Assembly (NCBI RefSeq): GCF_907177275.1
Contig: NZ_CAJSLV010000050.1
Span: 62,001 to 126,000, forward strand
DNA: 64,000 nt
Reading direction: 5' to 3'
Source of the DNA: Actinacidiphila cocklensis
Lineage (GTDB): Bacteria; Actinomycetota; Actinomycetes; Streptomycetales; Streptomycetaceae
The first letter of the stretch is position 1. Every line of letters starts with the position of its first letter. A program made the translations under genes and the position numbers. The notes beneath the pieces are model-generated. The model had not been told where the DNA came from and did no database searches. It saw nothing but the letters and a program-made list of their open reading frames with translations. Below are positions 17,572 to 26,351 of this stretch, piece by piece.

Positions 17572-17756
17572 GCAGGCCGGTTCCGTGCTCAGTACATTCG
17601 CACCGGCTCCCCCCTCCCCCTTCGTGGCTCCGCCGAACCGGGACGGATCAAGGAAGACATCCCATGCCTCCTTGACATGTCGCAGACACTGAGGCACCGT
17701 CAATGCCCGAACGCACCTGGGCCACGAGCCTGGCAGCGCCGGAAGTGGTATCGCAG

Positions 17757-17772
17757 ATGTGAGCGCTCACAT
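17757..17772. promoter_or_regulatory. perfect 16-bp LacI-family-type palindrome
   Basis: ATGTGAGCGCTCACAT is a perfect palindrome centred on CG, the usual form of LacI-family operators in Streptomyces sugar genes. It lies 210 bp upstream of the secreted esterase start. No regulator gene is adjacent. Confidence 0.6.
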
Positions 17773-17982
17773 CGGTTTGCAAGCCAACAGCGAGCAGCGG
17801 TACGCAACGAAATGACAGTTTTTACACCTGCATCGAGACGCACCCGCGAGAGCGCGCAACGTCTGGACTACGGCAGTTCTCCTGCTCTCAGTCGTGAAGG
17901 TGCTCTCGCTGTGCCCGTACGCGACCGAGGCCATACCTACTCACCGCTAGCCCCGACGACAGTCCGTGGAGGAAGAGATCCC

Positions 17983-19611
17983 ATGCTGCGATCCTGGTAC
18001 CTGAAGTTCCGCTTGCTCGGGGTGCTCCTGGCGGTCGCCGCTGTGATCGGGGTGGCTCTGCCCGCCGCACCCCGGGCTGCCGCGGCCTCGCTGACCCAGG
18101 TCACGAACTTCGGCACCAACCCGACCAACCTGCAGATGTACGTGTACGTGCCGAACAGCGTCAAGCCCAACCCGTCGATCCTGCTGGCACTGCACGGGTG
18201 CCAGGGTTCCGGACCCTACCTGTACTCCAGCACCGACTTCGGGTCGCTGGCCGACCAGGACGGGTTCATCGTCATCTACCCATCGACAAACCCGGGCGGC
18301 AGTTGCTGGGACGTCTCGTCCGACCAGGCACTGAAGCGCAACGGCGGCAGTGACCCGGTCGGGCTGATGTCGATGATCACGTACACCGAACAGCACTACG
18401 GCGGGAACCCCAACGCCGTGTACGTCACCGGCGAGTCGTCAGGCGGGATGATGACCAACGTCATGCTCGCGGACTACCCGGACGTGTTCAAGGCGGGCGC
18501 GGCGTTCATGGGCGTGCCCTACCACTGCTTCTACACGGGCACGGTGCGCGGCTGGAACGGGCCCTGCGCCGGGGGCCAGGTTTCCATGACCCCGCAGCAG
18601 TGGGGCGACCTGGTGCGCAATGACGCCGACCCCGGCTATACCGGGCCGCGCCCGCGCGTGCAGTTGTGGCACGGCACCGCCGACACCACCCTGAACTACA
18701 ACAATCTCGGCGAAGAGACCAAACAGTGGACGAACGTACTCGGGGTGAGTCAGACTCCTTCGTCGAGTGACACCCCGGTCACCAACTGGAACCGGAACCG
18801 GTACAACAGCAGCGCAGGCAGCACGCAGGTCGAGACGTACAGCATCGTCGGCGCCGGGCACCAGCTGCCGATCCAGGGCACGCAGATGGCCGCCTACGCC
18901 ATTCACTTCATGGGGCTGGACGGCAGCACCACAGGCGGCAACACGGTCGCCGTCACCAACCCCGGCGACCAGACCGCCGCATCCGGCACCCCGATCCACG
19001 CGCTACAGGTCAACGCCACCGACTCGGCATCCGGACAGACCCTGACCTACAGCGCCACAGGTCTGCCCCCAGGTTTGTCGATCTCGGCCAGCGGCCTGAT
19101 CTCCGGCACCCCCAGCAGCGGCGGCACGTTCACCGCCGTCGTGAGCGCCACCGACACCACCGGCGCCACCGGCAGCACCCGCTTCACCTGGACCGTCAGC
19201 GGCACCATTACCGGCACCACCGGTGCGCTGCACGCGGTGGGTGCGGGCAAGTGCCTGGACGACCCGAACTCGACCACGACGCTGGGCACCCAGCAGCAGA
19301 TATACAGCTGCTCCGGCGGGGCCAACCAGACCTGGACGCACAACCCGTCGAACGAGCTGGCGGTCACGGTCGGTGGGGGAAGCCTCTGCCTGGACGCCAA
19401 TGCCAAGGGCACCACCAACGGCACCAAGGCGATCGTCTGGTCCTGCAATGGTCAGGCCAACCAGCAGTGGAACGTCAACTCCAACGGCACGGTCACCAGC
19501 GTCCTGTCCGGCCTGTGCCTGGACGTGACCGGAGCTTCCACCGCCAACGGAGCTCTTGTCGAACTCTGGTCGTGCAACGGCGGCAGCAACCAGCAGTGGA
19601 CCCTCGGATAG
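17983..19611 (+). CDS. secreted PHB-depolymerase/acetylxylan esterase-like (CE1) enzyme with ricin-type lectin domain
   Basis: A 542-residue exported esterase. The signal peptide covers about residues 1-35 (LLGVLLAVAAVIGVALPAAP). The CE1/PHB-depolymerase catalytic domain is about 38-310: HGCQG at 71-75 and the nucleophile elbow GESSG with Ser152. VQLWHGTAD holds the acid region and VGAGHQLP the histidine. An Ig-like putative-immunoglobulin repeat follows (about 325-405, TGLPPGLSISASGLISGTPS). A C-terminal ricin B/CBM13 trefoil contains GKCLDD, CSGGANQTWTH and three QxW repeats, ending SNQQWTLG. Likely substrates are acetylated or feruloylated xylan, or polyester. The start at 17983 has GGAGGAAG upstream. 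A LacI-type palindrome precedes it. Confidence 0.88.
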   Translation: MLRSWYLKFRLLGVLLAVAAVIGVALPAAPRAAAASLTQVTNFGTNPTNLQMYVYVPNSVKPNPSILLALHGCQGSGPYLYSSTDFGSLADQDGFIVIYPSTNPGGSCWDVSSDQALKRNGGSDPVGLMSMITYTEQHYGGNPNAVYVTGESSGGMMTNVMLADYPDVFKAGAAFMGVPYHCFYTGTVRGWNGPCAGGQVSMTPQQWGDLVRNDADPGYTGPRPRVQLWHGTADTTLNYNNLGEETKQWTNVLGVSQTPSSSDTPVTNWNRNRYNSSAGSTQVETYSIVGAGHQLPIQGTQMAAYAIHFMGLDGSTTGGNTVAVTNPGDQTAASGTPIHALQVNATDSASGQTLTYSATGLPPGLSISASGLISGTPSSGGTFTAVVSATDTTGATGSTRFTWTVSGTITGTTGALHAVGAGKCLDDPNSTTTLGTQQQIYSCSGGANQTWTHNPSNELAVTVGGGSLCLDANAKGTTNGTKAIVWSCNGQANQQWNVNSNGTVTSVLSGLCLDVTGASTANGALVELWSCNGGSNQQWTLG

Positions 19612-19933
19612 TCGGCCTCTGCCGTACGCAGCGGTGTGGCGCACCAGGCGGGACTCGCGCAGCGCCTGCAGCACCAGCGGCTGCCCGGGTCCCGGCAGGG
19701 GTACTCCGTCGCCCTCGGGCTCCGCACCGCGCGCACCGCCCGGCGCCCACCCGTCACCGGCGGGACCTCCGCTCGGACACGAACCGGTCGGCCGCCCTGT
19801 ACCCACCGACATCGTGCCCCCGTACTCAGGCCGCCGCAGCAGCCACCCCAGTGACGCCCTGGCATCACGCGTTCGGAGTACAGCGCTCCGCTCCGGCGCC
19901 GCCGACAGGGTGCAGGCCGCACGCCGTTCCCCC

Positions 19934-20950
19934 GTGTCGCGTCGGCGACACGGTCCGGTCTCTCCTAGGCTGACCGGCCACGAGGACCCGCAGTGCCGCA
20001 GGGCGCGGCGGACGAGCGAAGGACGAGCGGAGGACAAGACGCCGGGCATCTCGCGCGAACGCCTCGTCAGGCTGCTGACGTTCTGGCTGCGGCCCTCCTT
20101 CGTGCTGCGCGTCGTCAACCGGTTCCAGAAGATCGTGGGCTTCGACCGCTCGATGGCGCTGGCGTCCAGCGCGCTCACCGGGCTGGTCCCGCTGCTGGTC
20201 CTGAGCAGTGCCGTCTTCGGCAACGACGTCGCCGACCGGATCATCTCGCGCTACCGCCTCACCGGAGGAGGCGCGGACGCCGTCAGGTCGGTGTTCGCCG
20301 GCGAATCGACGAGCGCCGGGGTCAGTGTCCTCGGCGCGACCTTCCTGGCCATCTCGACGCTGAGCTTCGCGCGCTCCACCCAACGGCTGTTCGAGCAGAC
20401 GTGGGAACTCAAGCCGCTGAGCGTGCGCAACACCCGGAACAACCTTTGGTGGATTGTCTCGCTCGGCTGCTACACAGCCGTCCTCGGCGCCGTCCACGCG
20501 GCCGTCGACCAGGGCACGCTGGGTCTGGCGTCCGCGGCGTGCGAAGCCCCGATCACCGGGGCCTTCCTGATCTGGAGCGGCCGCGTCCTCTCCGCGTGGC
20601 GGCTCACCTGGCGCGCCCTGATGCCTTTCGGCCTCACCGCGGCCGCGCTGACCGCGGTGTACTCGGTGGGCGCGACGGTCTACCTGCCGCGGCTGTTCAA
20701 CTCCCAGGCGTCACGTTACGGCGCCGCCGGCGCGGTCTTCGGAACGGTTTCCGCGCTGTTCGGCGCCATGCTCGTGGTCGTGGTGTCGGCCGTGCTGGGC
20801 CGTGAGATCCACGACGAACTCACCCGCATCCGCACGGGCCGCCGCCCCTCCGACGACCAGGTGCGCCGCCAGTGGAACCGCGTCGTCGAGCAGACCCGCT
20901 CCCGCTGGCGCACCGCCCGCAAGCAGCCTGCCGCCCCGCCCGGCGCGTAA
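19934..20950 (+). CDS. YihY/BrkB-like integral membrane protein
   Basis: A membrane protein with about six helices and the BrkB/YihY opening RVVNRFQKIVGFDRSMALAS followed by SSALTGLVPLLVLSSAVFG. Then come a soluble loop with a short helix (RLTGGGADAVRSVF) and further helices to about 20800. The basic tail (RTGRRPSDDQVRRQWNRVV) is cytoplasmic. The function is unknown; the family was once misnamed ribonuclease BN. The start is uncertain: no good codon lies near the expected N-terminus (about 20046), so GTG 19934 is chosen, with GTG 19910 as the alternative. Sequence or assembly error near the start is possible. Confidence 0.75.
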   Translation: MSRRRHGPVSPRLTGHEDPQCRRARRTSEGRAEDKTPGISRERLVRLLTFWLRPSFVLRVVNRFQKIVGFDRSMALASSALTGLVPLLVLSSAVFGNDVADRIISRYRLTGGGADAVRSVFAGESTSAGVSVLGATFLAISTLSFARSTQRLFEQTWELKPLSVRNTRNNLWWIVSLGCYTAVLGAVHAAVDQGTLGLASAACEAPITGAFLIWSGRVLSAWRLTWRALMPFGLTAAALTAVYSVGATVYLPRLFNSQASRYGAAGAVFGTVSALFGAMLVVVVSAVLGREIHDELTRIRTGRRPSDDQVRRQWNRVVEQTRSRWRTARKQPAAPPGA

Positions 20951-20962
20951 GCCCGCCGCAGT

Positions 20963-20981
20963 CCCCCAACCGTTGCGGGGG
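20963..20981. terminator. short GC hairpin between convergent genes
   Basis: CCCCC-N9-GGGGG in the 33-bp gap between the convergent BrkB-like and TagC-like genes could act as a bidirectional terminator. The stem is only 5 bp and there is no U-tract. Confidence 0.35.
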
Positions 20982-20983
20982 AG

Positions 20984-21946
20984 TCAGATCAGGACATCCT
21001 TGTAGTACACGCTCGCGTAGCGGCTCAGACTCGACATGTCAGGCCGGGAGGCGAAGCCGAAGCACAGGCGCAGGTTTCCGCCGACGGTCCGGTAGACCAT
21101 CATGCCTTCGGGCTCGCGGTAGAAGAGCGTCTTGCCGGCCTGGGTGAAGGAGCGTTGCACGACCTTGCCGGTGTTCATGTCGACGGCCGTGACGTAGGAG
21201 TTGATGTCGGCGGGGTCCTCGTGCCCTGTCCCGTCCAGGGTGTACAGGTAGTTGCCGAGGACGGTGTAGCCCTGGAAGGTCACCGAACCGCTGCCCAGCG
21301 TCGGCTGCGCGAAGTGGGCCAGTGGGCTGGAGAACCTGCCCGCGGCAGCGTCGGCAAGCGGGAACAGGCTGTAGTACATGCTGCCGTTCTCGTTGCGCCG
21401 AACCAGCAGCCGCTTGTTGTCCGGGTCGGTCGCGCAGGTGATCGTCCTGCTGCCGGTGAGGAACTTCTGCACGGAGGACGGGGTACCGCCGTTGACGAAC
21501 TTGAAACGGGCGAGCGCGGTACCGCGGCCGGCATCACTGTGCTCGTCGGAGTCGCACTCCATCCAGATGTAGGACGAGGTGCCGACCGGTTCCACACCGA
21601 TCGACACACCGTGCCCCGCGTTGCTGACGAGCATGTGGCCGGTCAGCACGCCCTCGATGGTCAGCTCGTTGATGCACAGGTCGTCGCCGTCGCTGCCGTT
21701 CTGGATCTGTGCGATGTACAGGCGCCGGTTGACGTTGTCGTAGGCCATGCCCTGCATCGCATGGTGTGTCGCGTACAACGAGACGCTGCGGAACCGCTCG
21801 TAGGACGGTTGCGACAGGTCGAACCGCTGGGAGGTCGGAACGTCGGCTGACGCCGGTGGGACGGGCAGTGCGAGGCTCGCGCCGAGGCCGAGCAGACCGG
21901 CACCGGTCATCTTTAACGCCGCGCGGCGCGGCAGTGGAGTCGACAT
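20984..21946 (-). CDS. Tat-exported TagC/phage-baseplate-like secreted protein
   Basis: A 320-residue exported beta-propeller-like protein. The N-terminus MSTPLPRRAALKMTGAGLLG is a twin-arginine signal, ending near ALA-like residues at about 35. The mature part opens FDLSQPSYERFRSVSLYATH and continues MQGMAYDNVNRRLYIAQI, HGVSIGVEPVGTSSYIWME and REPEGMMVY, ending YASVYYKDVLI. This is the pattern of actinobacterial proteins annotated as teichoic acid biosynthesis protein C or baseplate-like. The biochemical role is unproven; binding of extracellular polymer is plausible. The start at 21946 is chosen for the signal peptide. The same frame is open further upstream into a broken ORF. Confidence 0.8.
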   Translation of the reverse strand: MSTPLPRRAALKMTGAGLLGLGASLALPVPPASADVPTSQRFDLSQPSYERFRSVSLYATHHAMQGMAYDNVNRRLYIAQIQNGSDGDDLCINELTIEGVLTGHMLVSNAGHGVSIGVEPVGTSSYIWMECDSDEHSDAGRGTALARFKFVNGGTPSSVQKFLTGSRTITCATDPDNKRLLVRRNENGSMYYSLFPLADAAAGRFSSPLAHFAQPTLGSGSVTFQGYTVLGNYLYTLDGTGHEDPADINSYVTAVDMNTGKVVQRSFTQAGKTLFYREPEGMMVYRTVGGNLRLCFGFASRPDMSSLSRYASVYYKDVLI

Positions 21947-21989
21947 CGGCCCACCCTGACACCGGCCCGGCATCCTTGCAATGTCTGCG

Positions 21990-22642
21990 TCAAGGTCTGA
22001 CGGCACTCCGCCGCCGCCTGACGGCCGGGCGGAGACCACCTGGACCTGGTCGGTGCCGGCGATCCGCACGTGTACGAAACCGCCCTCGATGCGGTAGTCC
22101 GCCTCGGCCACGATCGTCGTGGGTTTCCCGTCGGCGCCGACGAGGAATTAGCCGCTGAGGTGTTCGACGCTGCCGTGGTATTCGGCCGGGCCGGTGATGC
22201 GGGAACCTCCGGGCGACGCCCGCGGCGCCCTGGTGACCAGCACCACGCCGTACGGCACGACGCCGCACCGTGCCTGGTGCGCCGCCCCGACCGGCCGCTG
22301 CGGCGCCGCGGCGTAGGCGGCGCTCTGCGAGATCTTCGTGCGGGGGTGAGCAGGAGTCCGGAAGTAGAGCGTTCTCGACCCCTGCTCGTCGACGGATCGA
22401 TACAGCGGGGGCTTGAGCATCGCCGCCACGTCCGCACCCGCGGCGCGAATGGCGCGCAGCCGCTTCTGCGTCTGCAAGGCTCGCTCCTGCTCGTCGGTCA
22501 CCGGCAGGTGCTGGTGATTGGCGGCGCAGGCGTCCGGCGCCACCGTCGGCGGCATGTCAGGCCCGACGAACACCGTCACCGCTTTCGCGGGATCGACAAG
22601 GGTGAGGTTCTGTGGGACGGCGATGGGCAGGGACCGCAGCAC
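21990..22642 (-). pseudogene. unrecognised ORF interrupted by an in-frame TAA
   Basis: A frame from 22642 encodes 164 residues including TDEQERALQTQKRLRAIRAAG and SQSAAYAAAPQRPVGAAHQA, ending EHLSG with TAA at 22150-22148. Coding-like sequence continues in the same frame without a gap (FLVGADGKPTTIVAEADYRI, EGGFVHVRIAGTDQVQVV) to about 22000. It is still open when the TagC-like signal peptide begins. The simplest reading is a single gene hit by a nonsense mutation, with its own stop also lost or beyond a frameshift. I do not recognise the product. Confidence 0.45.
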
Positions 22643-22674
22643 ACCGACCTGGGCACTCTGCCAGACTGCGCCGC

Positions 22675-23196
22675 ATGGACGTTCGTCTCGAACCCTGGTC
22701 GGAGCCCGCGCTCGCGCTCCTCCGCAGGATCAACACCCCGCAGATGCGCCACCACGTCGGGGGTCCCGAGTCGGAGGACGAGCTGCTCGCCCGGCACCGC
22801 CGCTACCTGGCCATGCCGGCGGCCGGGGAGGGCTGCATGTTCGCCGTGCTGCTCGGGGAGGAGATGGTCGGCAGCATCGCCTACCACCAGCGGGATTGGG
22901 CGGGCGAGCAGATCTACGAGACGGGCTGGAACGTCCTGCCGACCTACCAGGGCAGAGGCATCGCGGCCGCGGCCGGCGCCGCGCTCGTCGGCGTCGTGCG
23001 GGAGGCCGCTCGCGCACCCCGTGCCCCGCGCCGCCTGCACGCCTTCCCCTCGGTCGACAACGAGCCGTCGAACGCCCTGTGCCGCCGCCTGGGCTTCCGC
23101 CTGGCCGGCCCGTGCGACTTCGAGTACCCGCGGGGCAGCGGCACCATGATGCGCAGCAACGACTGGCGGCTGGACCTGGACCTCGACCTGGACTGA
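22675..23196 (+). CDS. GNAT family N-acetyltransferase
   Basis: A 173-residue acetyltransferase with the acetyl-CoA pyrophosphate loop QGRGIAAAAGAALVG (motif A) and the following NEPSNALCRRLGFRLAGP (motif B), typical of the RimL-like branch. The N-terminal strand VRLEPWSEPALALLRRIN is usual for the fold. It ends with an odd repeated acidic tail LDLDLDLD. It is divergent from the broken ORF with only 32 bases between the starts. The substrate cannot be predicted. Confidence 0.85.
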   Translation: MDVRLEPWSEPALALLRRINTPQMRHHVGGPESEDELLARHRRYLAMPAAGEGCMFAVLLGEEMVGSIAYHQRDWAGEQIYETGWNVLPTYQGRGIAAAAGAALVGVVREAARAPRAPRRLHAFPSVDNEPSNALCRRLGFRLAGPCDFEYPRGSGTMMRSNDWRLDLDLDLD

Positions 23197-23820
23197 GCCG
23201 GACGCGGACCTTGCACGAGCGTCCCGGTTCGCCGACGGCGGGCACGAGCGGACGCCCGCTGACGGTGGCGGCCCGACGCCCCGGAGGGCAGCGCTCGCCT
23301 ACGACCCCGCAGGAGAAGTCGTTGTCGAGACGTGCGCCGCCGCGCACGCTGAGGTGTGATCAGCCGTCACTCCGCTGATGCCGACCGGCTGGACGCGAGA
23401 CCGGCGGCCTTCAGCTCCGCCTTCCACCGCGGAGCCGGAGCTGCAGCACCGTCAGCCAGGCCATCGCCAGCGCCGCCAGCGGCCGAGGGCGGCCGGGCGC
23501 CTGCCCGGCGTCGGCCACCGCACCCGAGCTCGCTGCCTGCGCAGGGACAGTTGCGCGGTCGGCCCCACGTCCTCCCACCGCCCGCTCGATCAGCCCGCCG
23601 TCGCTGCTCGTCACCAGAGATCCTCACCCTCGCCCGGACTCGTCCCGCTCTCCGCATGCCCCGGAAACGCCGCCCCATCCACTCGATCCCTGCGGTCTTG
23701 TCGAGCTTCAAGCCTGCCGGCGGGGCACGCCTGCCCCTTCGCGGGCGCAAACACCCTTCCCCGCCCAGGTGGCCGATGCTTGACTGGCGGCGCGATCTTT
23801 CCCGCCCTCCCAGGAGCACC
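23197..23820. other. 624-bp gap upstream of the MFS gene
   Basis: The MFS reading frame is open through most of this gap, but the sequence is Pro/Arg/Ala-rich with no motif, and a good start with AGGAG lies at 23821. No other gene is supported. It may hold the promoter and an untranslated leader. Confidence 0.5.
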
Positions 23821-25077
23821 ATGCCCAAGATCCTTCCGCGGCCGGGGCCACCTCGTGTCCTGGCGCAGGCGCAGCTCGCCAACTCCATTGGCGACGGCGC
23901 CTTCTACGCCACCTCCGCGCTGTTCTTCACGCAGATCGTGGGCCTGTCCGCCACCCGTGTCGGCGTCGCGCTCACCGTCGGCTGGTGCACCGGCATGCTC
24001 GCCGGGGTGCCGCTGGGCGCCCTCGCCGACCGCTGGGGGCCACGGCGTACCGCACGGGTGCTGGCGATCTACACCTCGGCAACGCTGCTCGCCTTCCTGG
24101 TGATCCGCTCCTTCCCGCTGTTCGTCCTGATGTTCTGCCTCTACGCCTGCTGCCAGGGAGGGCTGACCTCGGCCCGGCAGACCCTGCTGGCGGGTCTGGT
24201 CGACGCGGACGAACGGACCCGGGTGCGAGCCCAGTTGCAGTCCACCCTCAACGGCGGGCTCGCCCTCGGCGCCGGAGTCGGCGGCGTCGCCCTGAGCGTG
24301 GACACCGAGTCGGCGTATCTCACCGTCTTCGCGGTCGACGCCCTCATGTTCCTCACCGCGGCCCTCGTACTCGGCCGCCTCCCCGAAGTCCCGCCGGCGG
24401 CCGCTCCGGCGGCGGGCGAGCCCCGGCTGACCGTCCTGCGCGACCGCCCCTACACGCTGCTGACCTTCCTCAACGCGATCCTGTACCTGAACATGCCGCT
24501 GCTCAGCCTCGGCCTGCCGCTGTGGATCGCGGAACGCACCGACGCGCCCAAGCCGATGGCCGCCGCCGTCCTGGTCGTCAACATGCTCAGCGTCGTCGCC
24601 TTCCAGGTCCGGGTGGCCCGCCAGGTCACCAGCCTGCCCACCGCGTCACGCACCACCGCCAAGGCAGGCCTCCTGCTGTTCGCCGCGTGCCTGGTCTACG
24701 CCGTGACCGGTACCTCGCTCGGTGCGTTCTGGGCGGTCTGCGTGCTTCTGGCGGGGGCCTTCGTCCAGGTCTTCGGCGAGATGATGCAGGGCGCCGGCGC
24801 CTGGGAGATCGGCTTCGGCCTCGCCCCGGACGGCAAACAGGGCCAGTACCAGGGCTTCTTCGGCATGGCTCCGCAGATCGCCAGGATGCTCGGCCCCACC
24901 GTGATGACCACCCTGCTCATCGGCTGGGGAAGCGGAGGCTGGCTCGTCCTGGGCGGGCTCTTCCTCGGCTCGGGGCTGGCTGTCCACCTGGTGGTGGCCC
25001 GGTACACCGACGGCTCGGCCGCCGCGGCGGAGAAGAAGCCGTCGGATCCTCCCGTCGAGGCTCCGGCCGCACCCTGA
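23821..25077 (+). CDS. MFS transporter (12-helix type)
   Basis: A 418-residue membrane protein with about twelve helices. The loop after helix 2 reads GALADRWGPRRTARVL, the MFS motif A. Helix 4 (FCLYACCQGGLTSARQTLLA) and the central loop (LPEVPPAAAPAAGEPRLTVL) fit the two-bundle layout. Its overall look is that of actinobacterial MFS proteins of unknown substrate, possibly drug or metabolite efflux. The ATG at 23821 has AGGAG 6 bases ahead. It converges with the kinase gene. Confidence 0.85.
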   Translation: MPKILPRPGPPRVLAQAQLANSIGDGAFYATSALFFTQIVGLSATRVGVALTVGWCTGMLAGVPLGALADRWGPRRTARVLAIYTSATLLAFLVIRSFPLFVLMFCLYACCQGGLTSARQTLLAGLVDADERTRVRAQLQSTLNGGLALGAGVGGVALSVDTESAYLTVFAVDALMFLTAALVLGRLPEVPPAAAPAAGEPRLTVLRDRPYTLLTFLNAILYLNMPLLSLGLPLWIAERTDAPKPMAAAVLVVNMLSVVAFQVRVARQVTSLPTASRTTAKAGLLLFAACLVYAVTGTSLGAFWAVCVLLAGAFVQVFGEMMQGAGAWEIGFGLAPDGKQGQYQGFFGMAPQIARMLGPTVMTTLLIGWGSGGWLVLGGLFLGSGLAVHLVVARYTDGSAAAAEKKPSDPPVEAPAAP

Positions 25078-25116
25078 GCCGGACGGCGTGACCGGTCGGA
25101 CCCGGCCGTGAGGTGG

Positions 25117-26187
25117 TCACATGCTCGGCCGGACGGACCCCAGTGCTCGCTGGACATCGGCGGTGGGGAAGGGAGTGCGCTTGCTCTGTGTCATCAGGCG
25201 GTGGTGGAAGTCGTCCAGGATGATCGCGTGACGTGCGTGGCGGTCGATGATCGCGCTGATGTCGTTCGGAACGCCGGAGGGGCGGCGGCCCGCGACCCAT
25301 TCGCGCAGGAAGGTCCCGTGGTCGGCGCCGGTACGCACGCTGTCGGGAAGGTGATGGCGCAGCAGGTGGCTTGGCGCGTAGCAGCGGTCGTACACGAGGT
25401 GATCGGTGAGGAAGGCGCGCTCTTCCGCCGAGAGGTCGAAGCCGCGGCTCAGGGCCAGACCGAAGTCGGCGAAGTAGACCTGCCGGCCGTCGGTGAGCAG
25501 GTTGGAGAAGTGCGCGTCGAAATGGACCAGTCCGCGCGCGCTCATGAACTCCGTCCCCCGCACCACCGCGTCCTCAACCCACAGACAGGGCGAGTGACCT
25601 CCCGGGGTCGCGTCCCGGGCCTCGGCGAGCCACGCGCCGAGCGTCCGGGGAACATGCTCCATGAAGAGCACCAGGCTGGATGACGACCGCCCGATGGCTT
25701 CCAGCCGGCGGCGCACGGCCGGCGACCCGTCCCAATGGGCCACAGCACCTTCCACTCCCCCGAAGCCGTCGGCGAAGCCGGCGGGGGGGCTGTCGGGCAG
25801 GACCCGCCAGTGGTACAGCAGCGGGAACCCGGCATGTTCGCCCTTCAGTACCCAGCCGGTGGTCATGATGTGCGCGGCCAGCTCACGCCAGGCGCCGAAC
25901 CCCGCCGATCCCACCCCGTACTGGTAGAAGAGGGGAAGATCGAACACGTTGGCGGTCGACCGCACGTGCGCGGGCTGCAGCTCGATGTCCGTCAGCGGGA
26001 CCCGCTTGACGAAGACGCGTGTCCCCGCCACCCGCATCTCCGCCGACCTGCCGCCGATGCCGGAACCGAGGCTCTCCGCGGCGGATACCGCATCCGCGAG
26101 CCGCCGGTCGCTGAGCAGGGACAGGTGCGTGCCCACGGTCGCGTACGCGGAGACCCGCGTGGCATGCACCGACTCGGTCACGTCCAT
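25117..26187 (-). CDS. protein-kinase-like family protein
   Basis: A 356-residue protein with a eukaryote-like kinase fold in its second half. The catalytic loop is GLVHFDAHFSNLL (HxDxHxxN) and the metal-binding DFG is in VYFADFGLALS. An LVLFMEHVPRTLGAWL hinge precedes them. The N-terminal part holds a beta-lobe with the possible ATP lysine in RVFVKRVPL. It looks like a soluble single-domain kinase without a sensor or membrane helix. The ATG at 26187 has TGGAG upstream. Its phosphorylation target may be a small molecule or a protein. Confidence 0.8.
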   Translation of the reverse strand: MDVTESVHATRVSAYATVGTHLSLLSDRRLADAVSAAESLGSGIGGRSAEMRVAGTRVFVKRVPLTDIELQPAHVRSTANVFDLPLFYQYGVGSAGFGAWRELAAHIMTTGWVLKGEHAGFPLLYHWRVLPDSPPAGFADGFGGVEGAVAHWDGSPAVRRRLEAIGRSSSSLVLFMEHVPRTLGAWLAEARDATPGGHSPCLWVEDAVVRGTEFMSARGLVHFDAHFSNLLTDGRQVYFADFGLALSRGFDLSAEERAFLTDHLVYDRCYAPSHLLRHHLPDSVRTGADHGTFLREWVAGRRPSGVPNDISAIIDRHARHAIILDDFHHRLMTQSKRTPFPTADVQRALGSVRPSM

Positions 26188-26289
26188 GAGCGGCTCCAGC
26201 CTGAGTTCACCACCGACTGCGGTTGATCCTGCCAGGAAACCGCACATGACTGTGATCGGCGACCACAAGCGCGCCGCTGCGTACGCCGA

Positions 26290-26332
26290 CGGCCCCGCCG
26301 GGTGGACCGTGGTGGTCCACCCGGCGGGGCCG
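26290..26332 (-). terminator. perfect 19-bp hairpin terminator of the mannosidase-phosphatase gene
   Basis: CGGCCCCGCCGGGTGGACC, loop GTGGT, and its exact complement form a 19-bp GC-rich stem. It begins 20 bases after the stop of the giant gene (minus strand). There is no T-run, as is common in Streptomyces. Confidence 0.85.
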
Positions 26333-26351
26333 GTGGCGAACTGCGCTGGTG

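Noticed and set aside
17677..17982. Upstream in-frame extension of the CE1 esterase
   Set aside because: The signal peptide starts at 17983 behind GGAGGAAG. The extension contains the operator palindrome and no motif.
23356..23820. A 155-codon N-terminal extension of the MFS protein
   Set aside because: The extension is Pro/Arg-rich without family similarity, and a proper AGGAG-ATG start lies at 23821.
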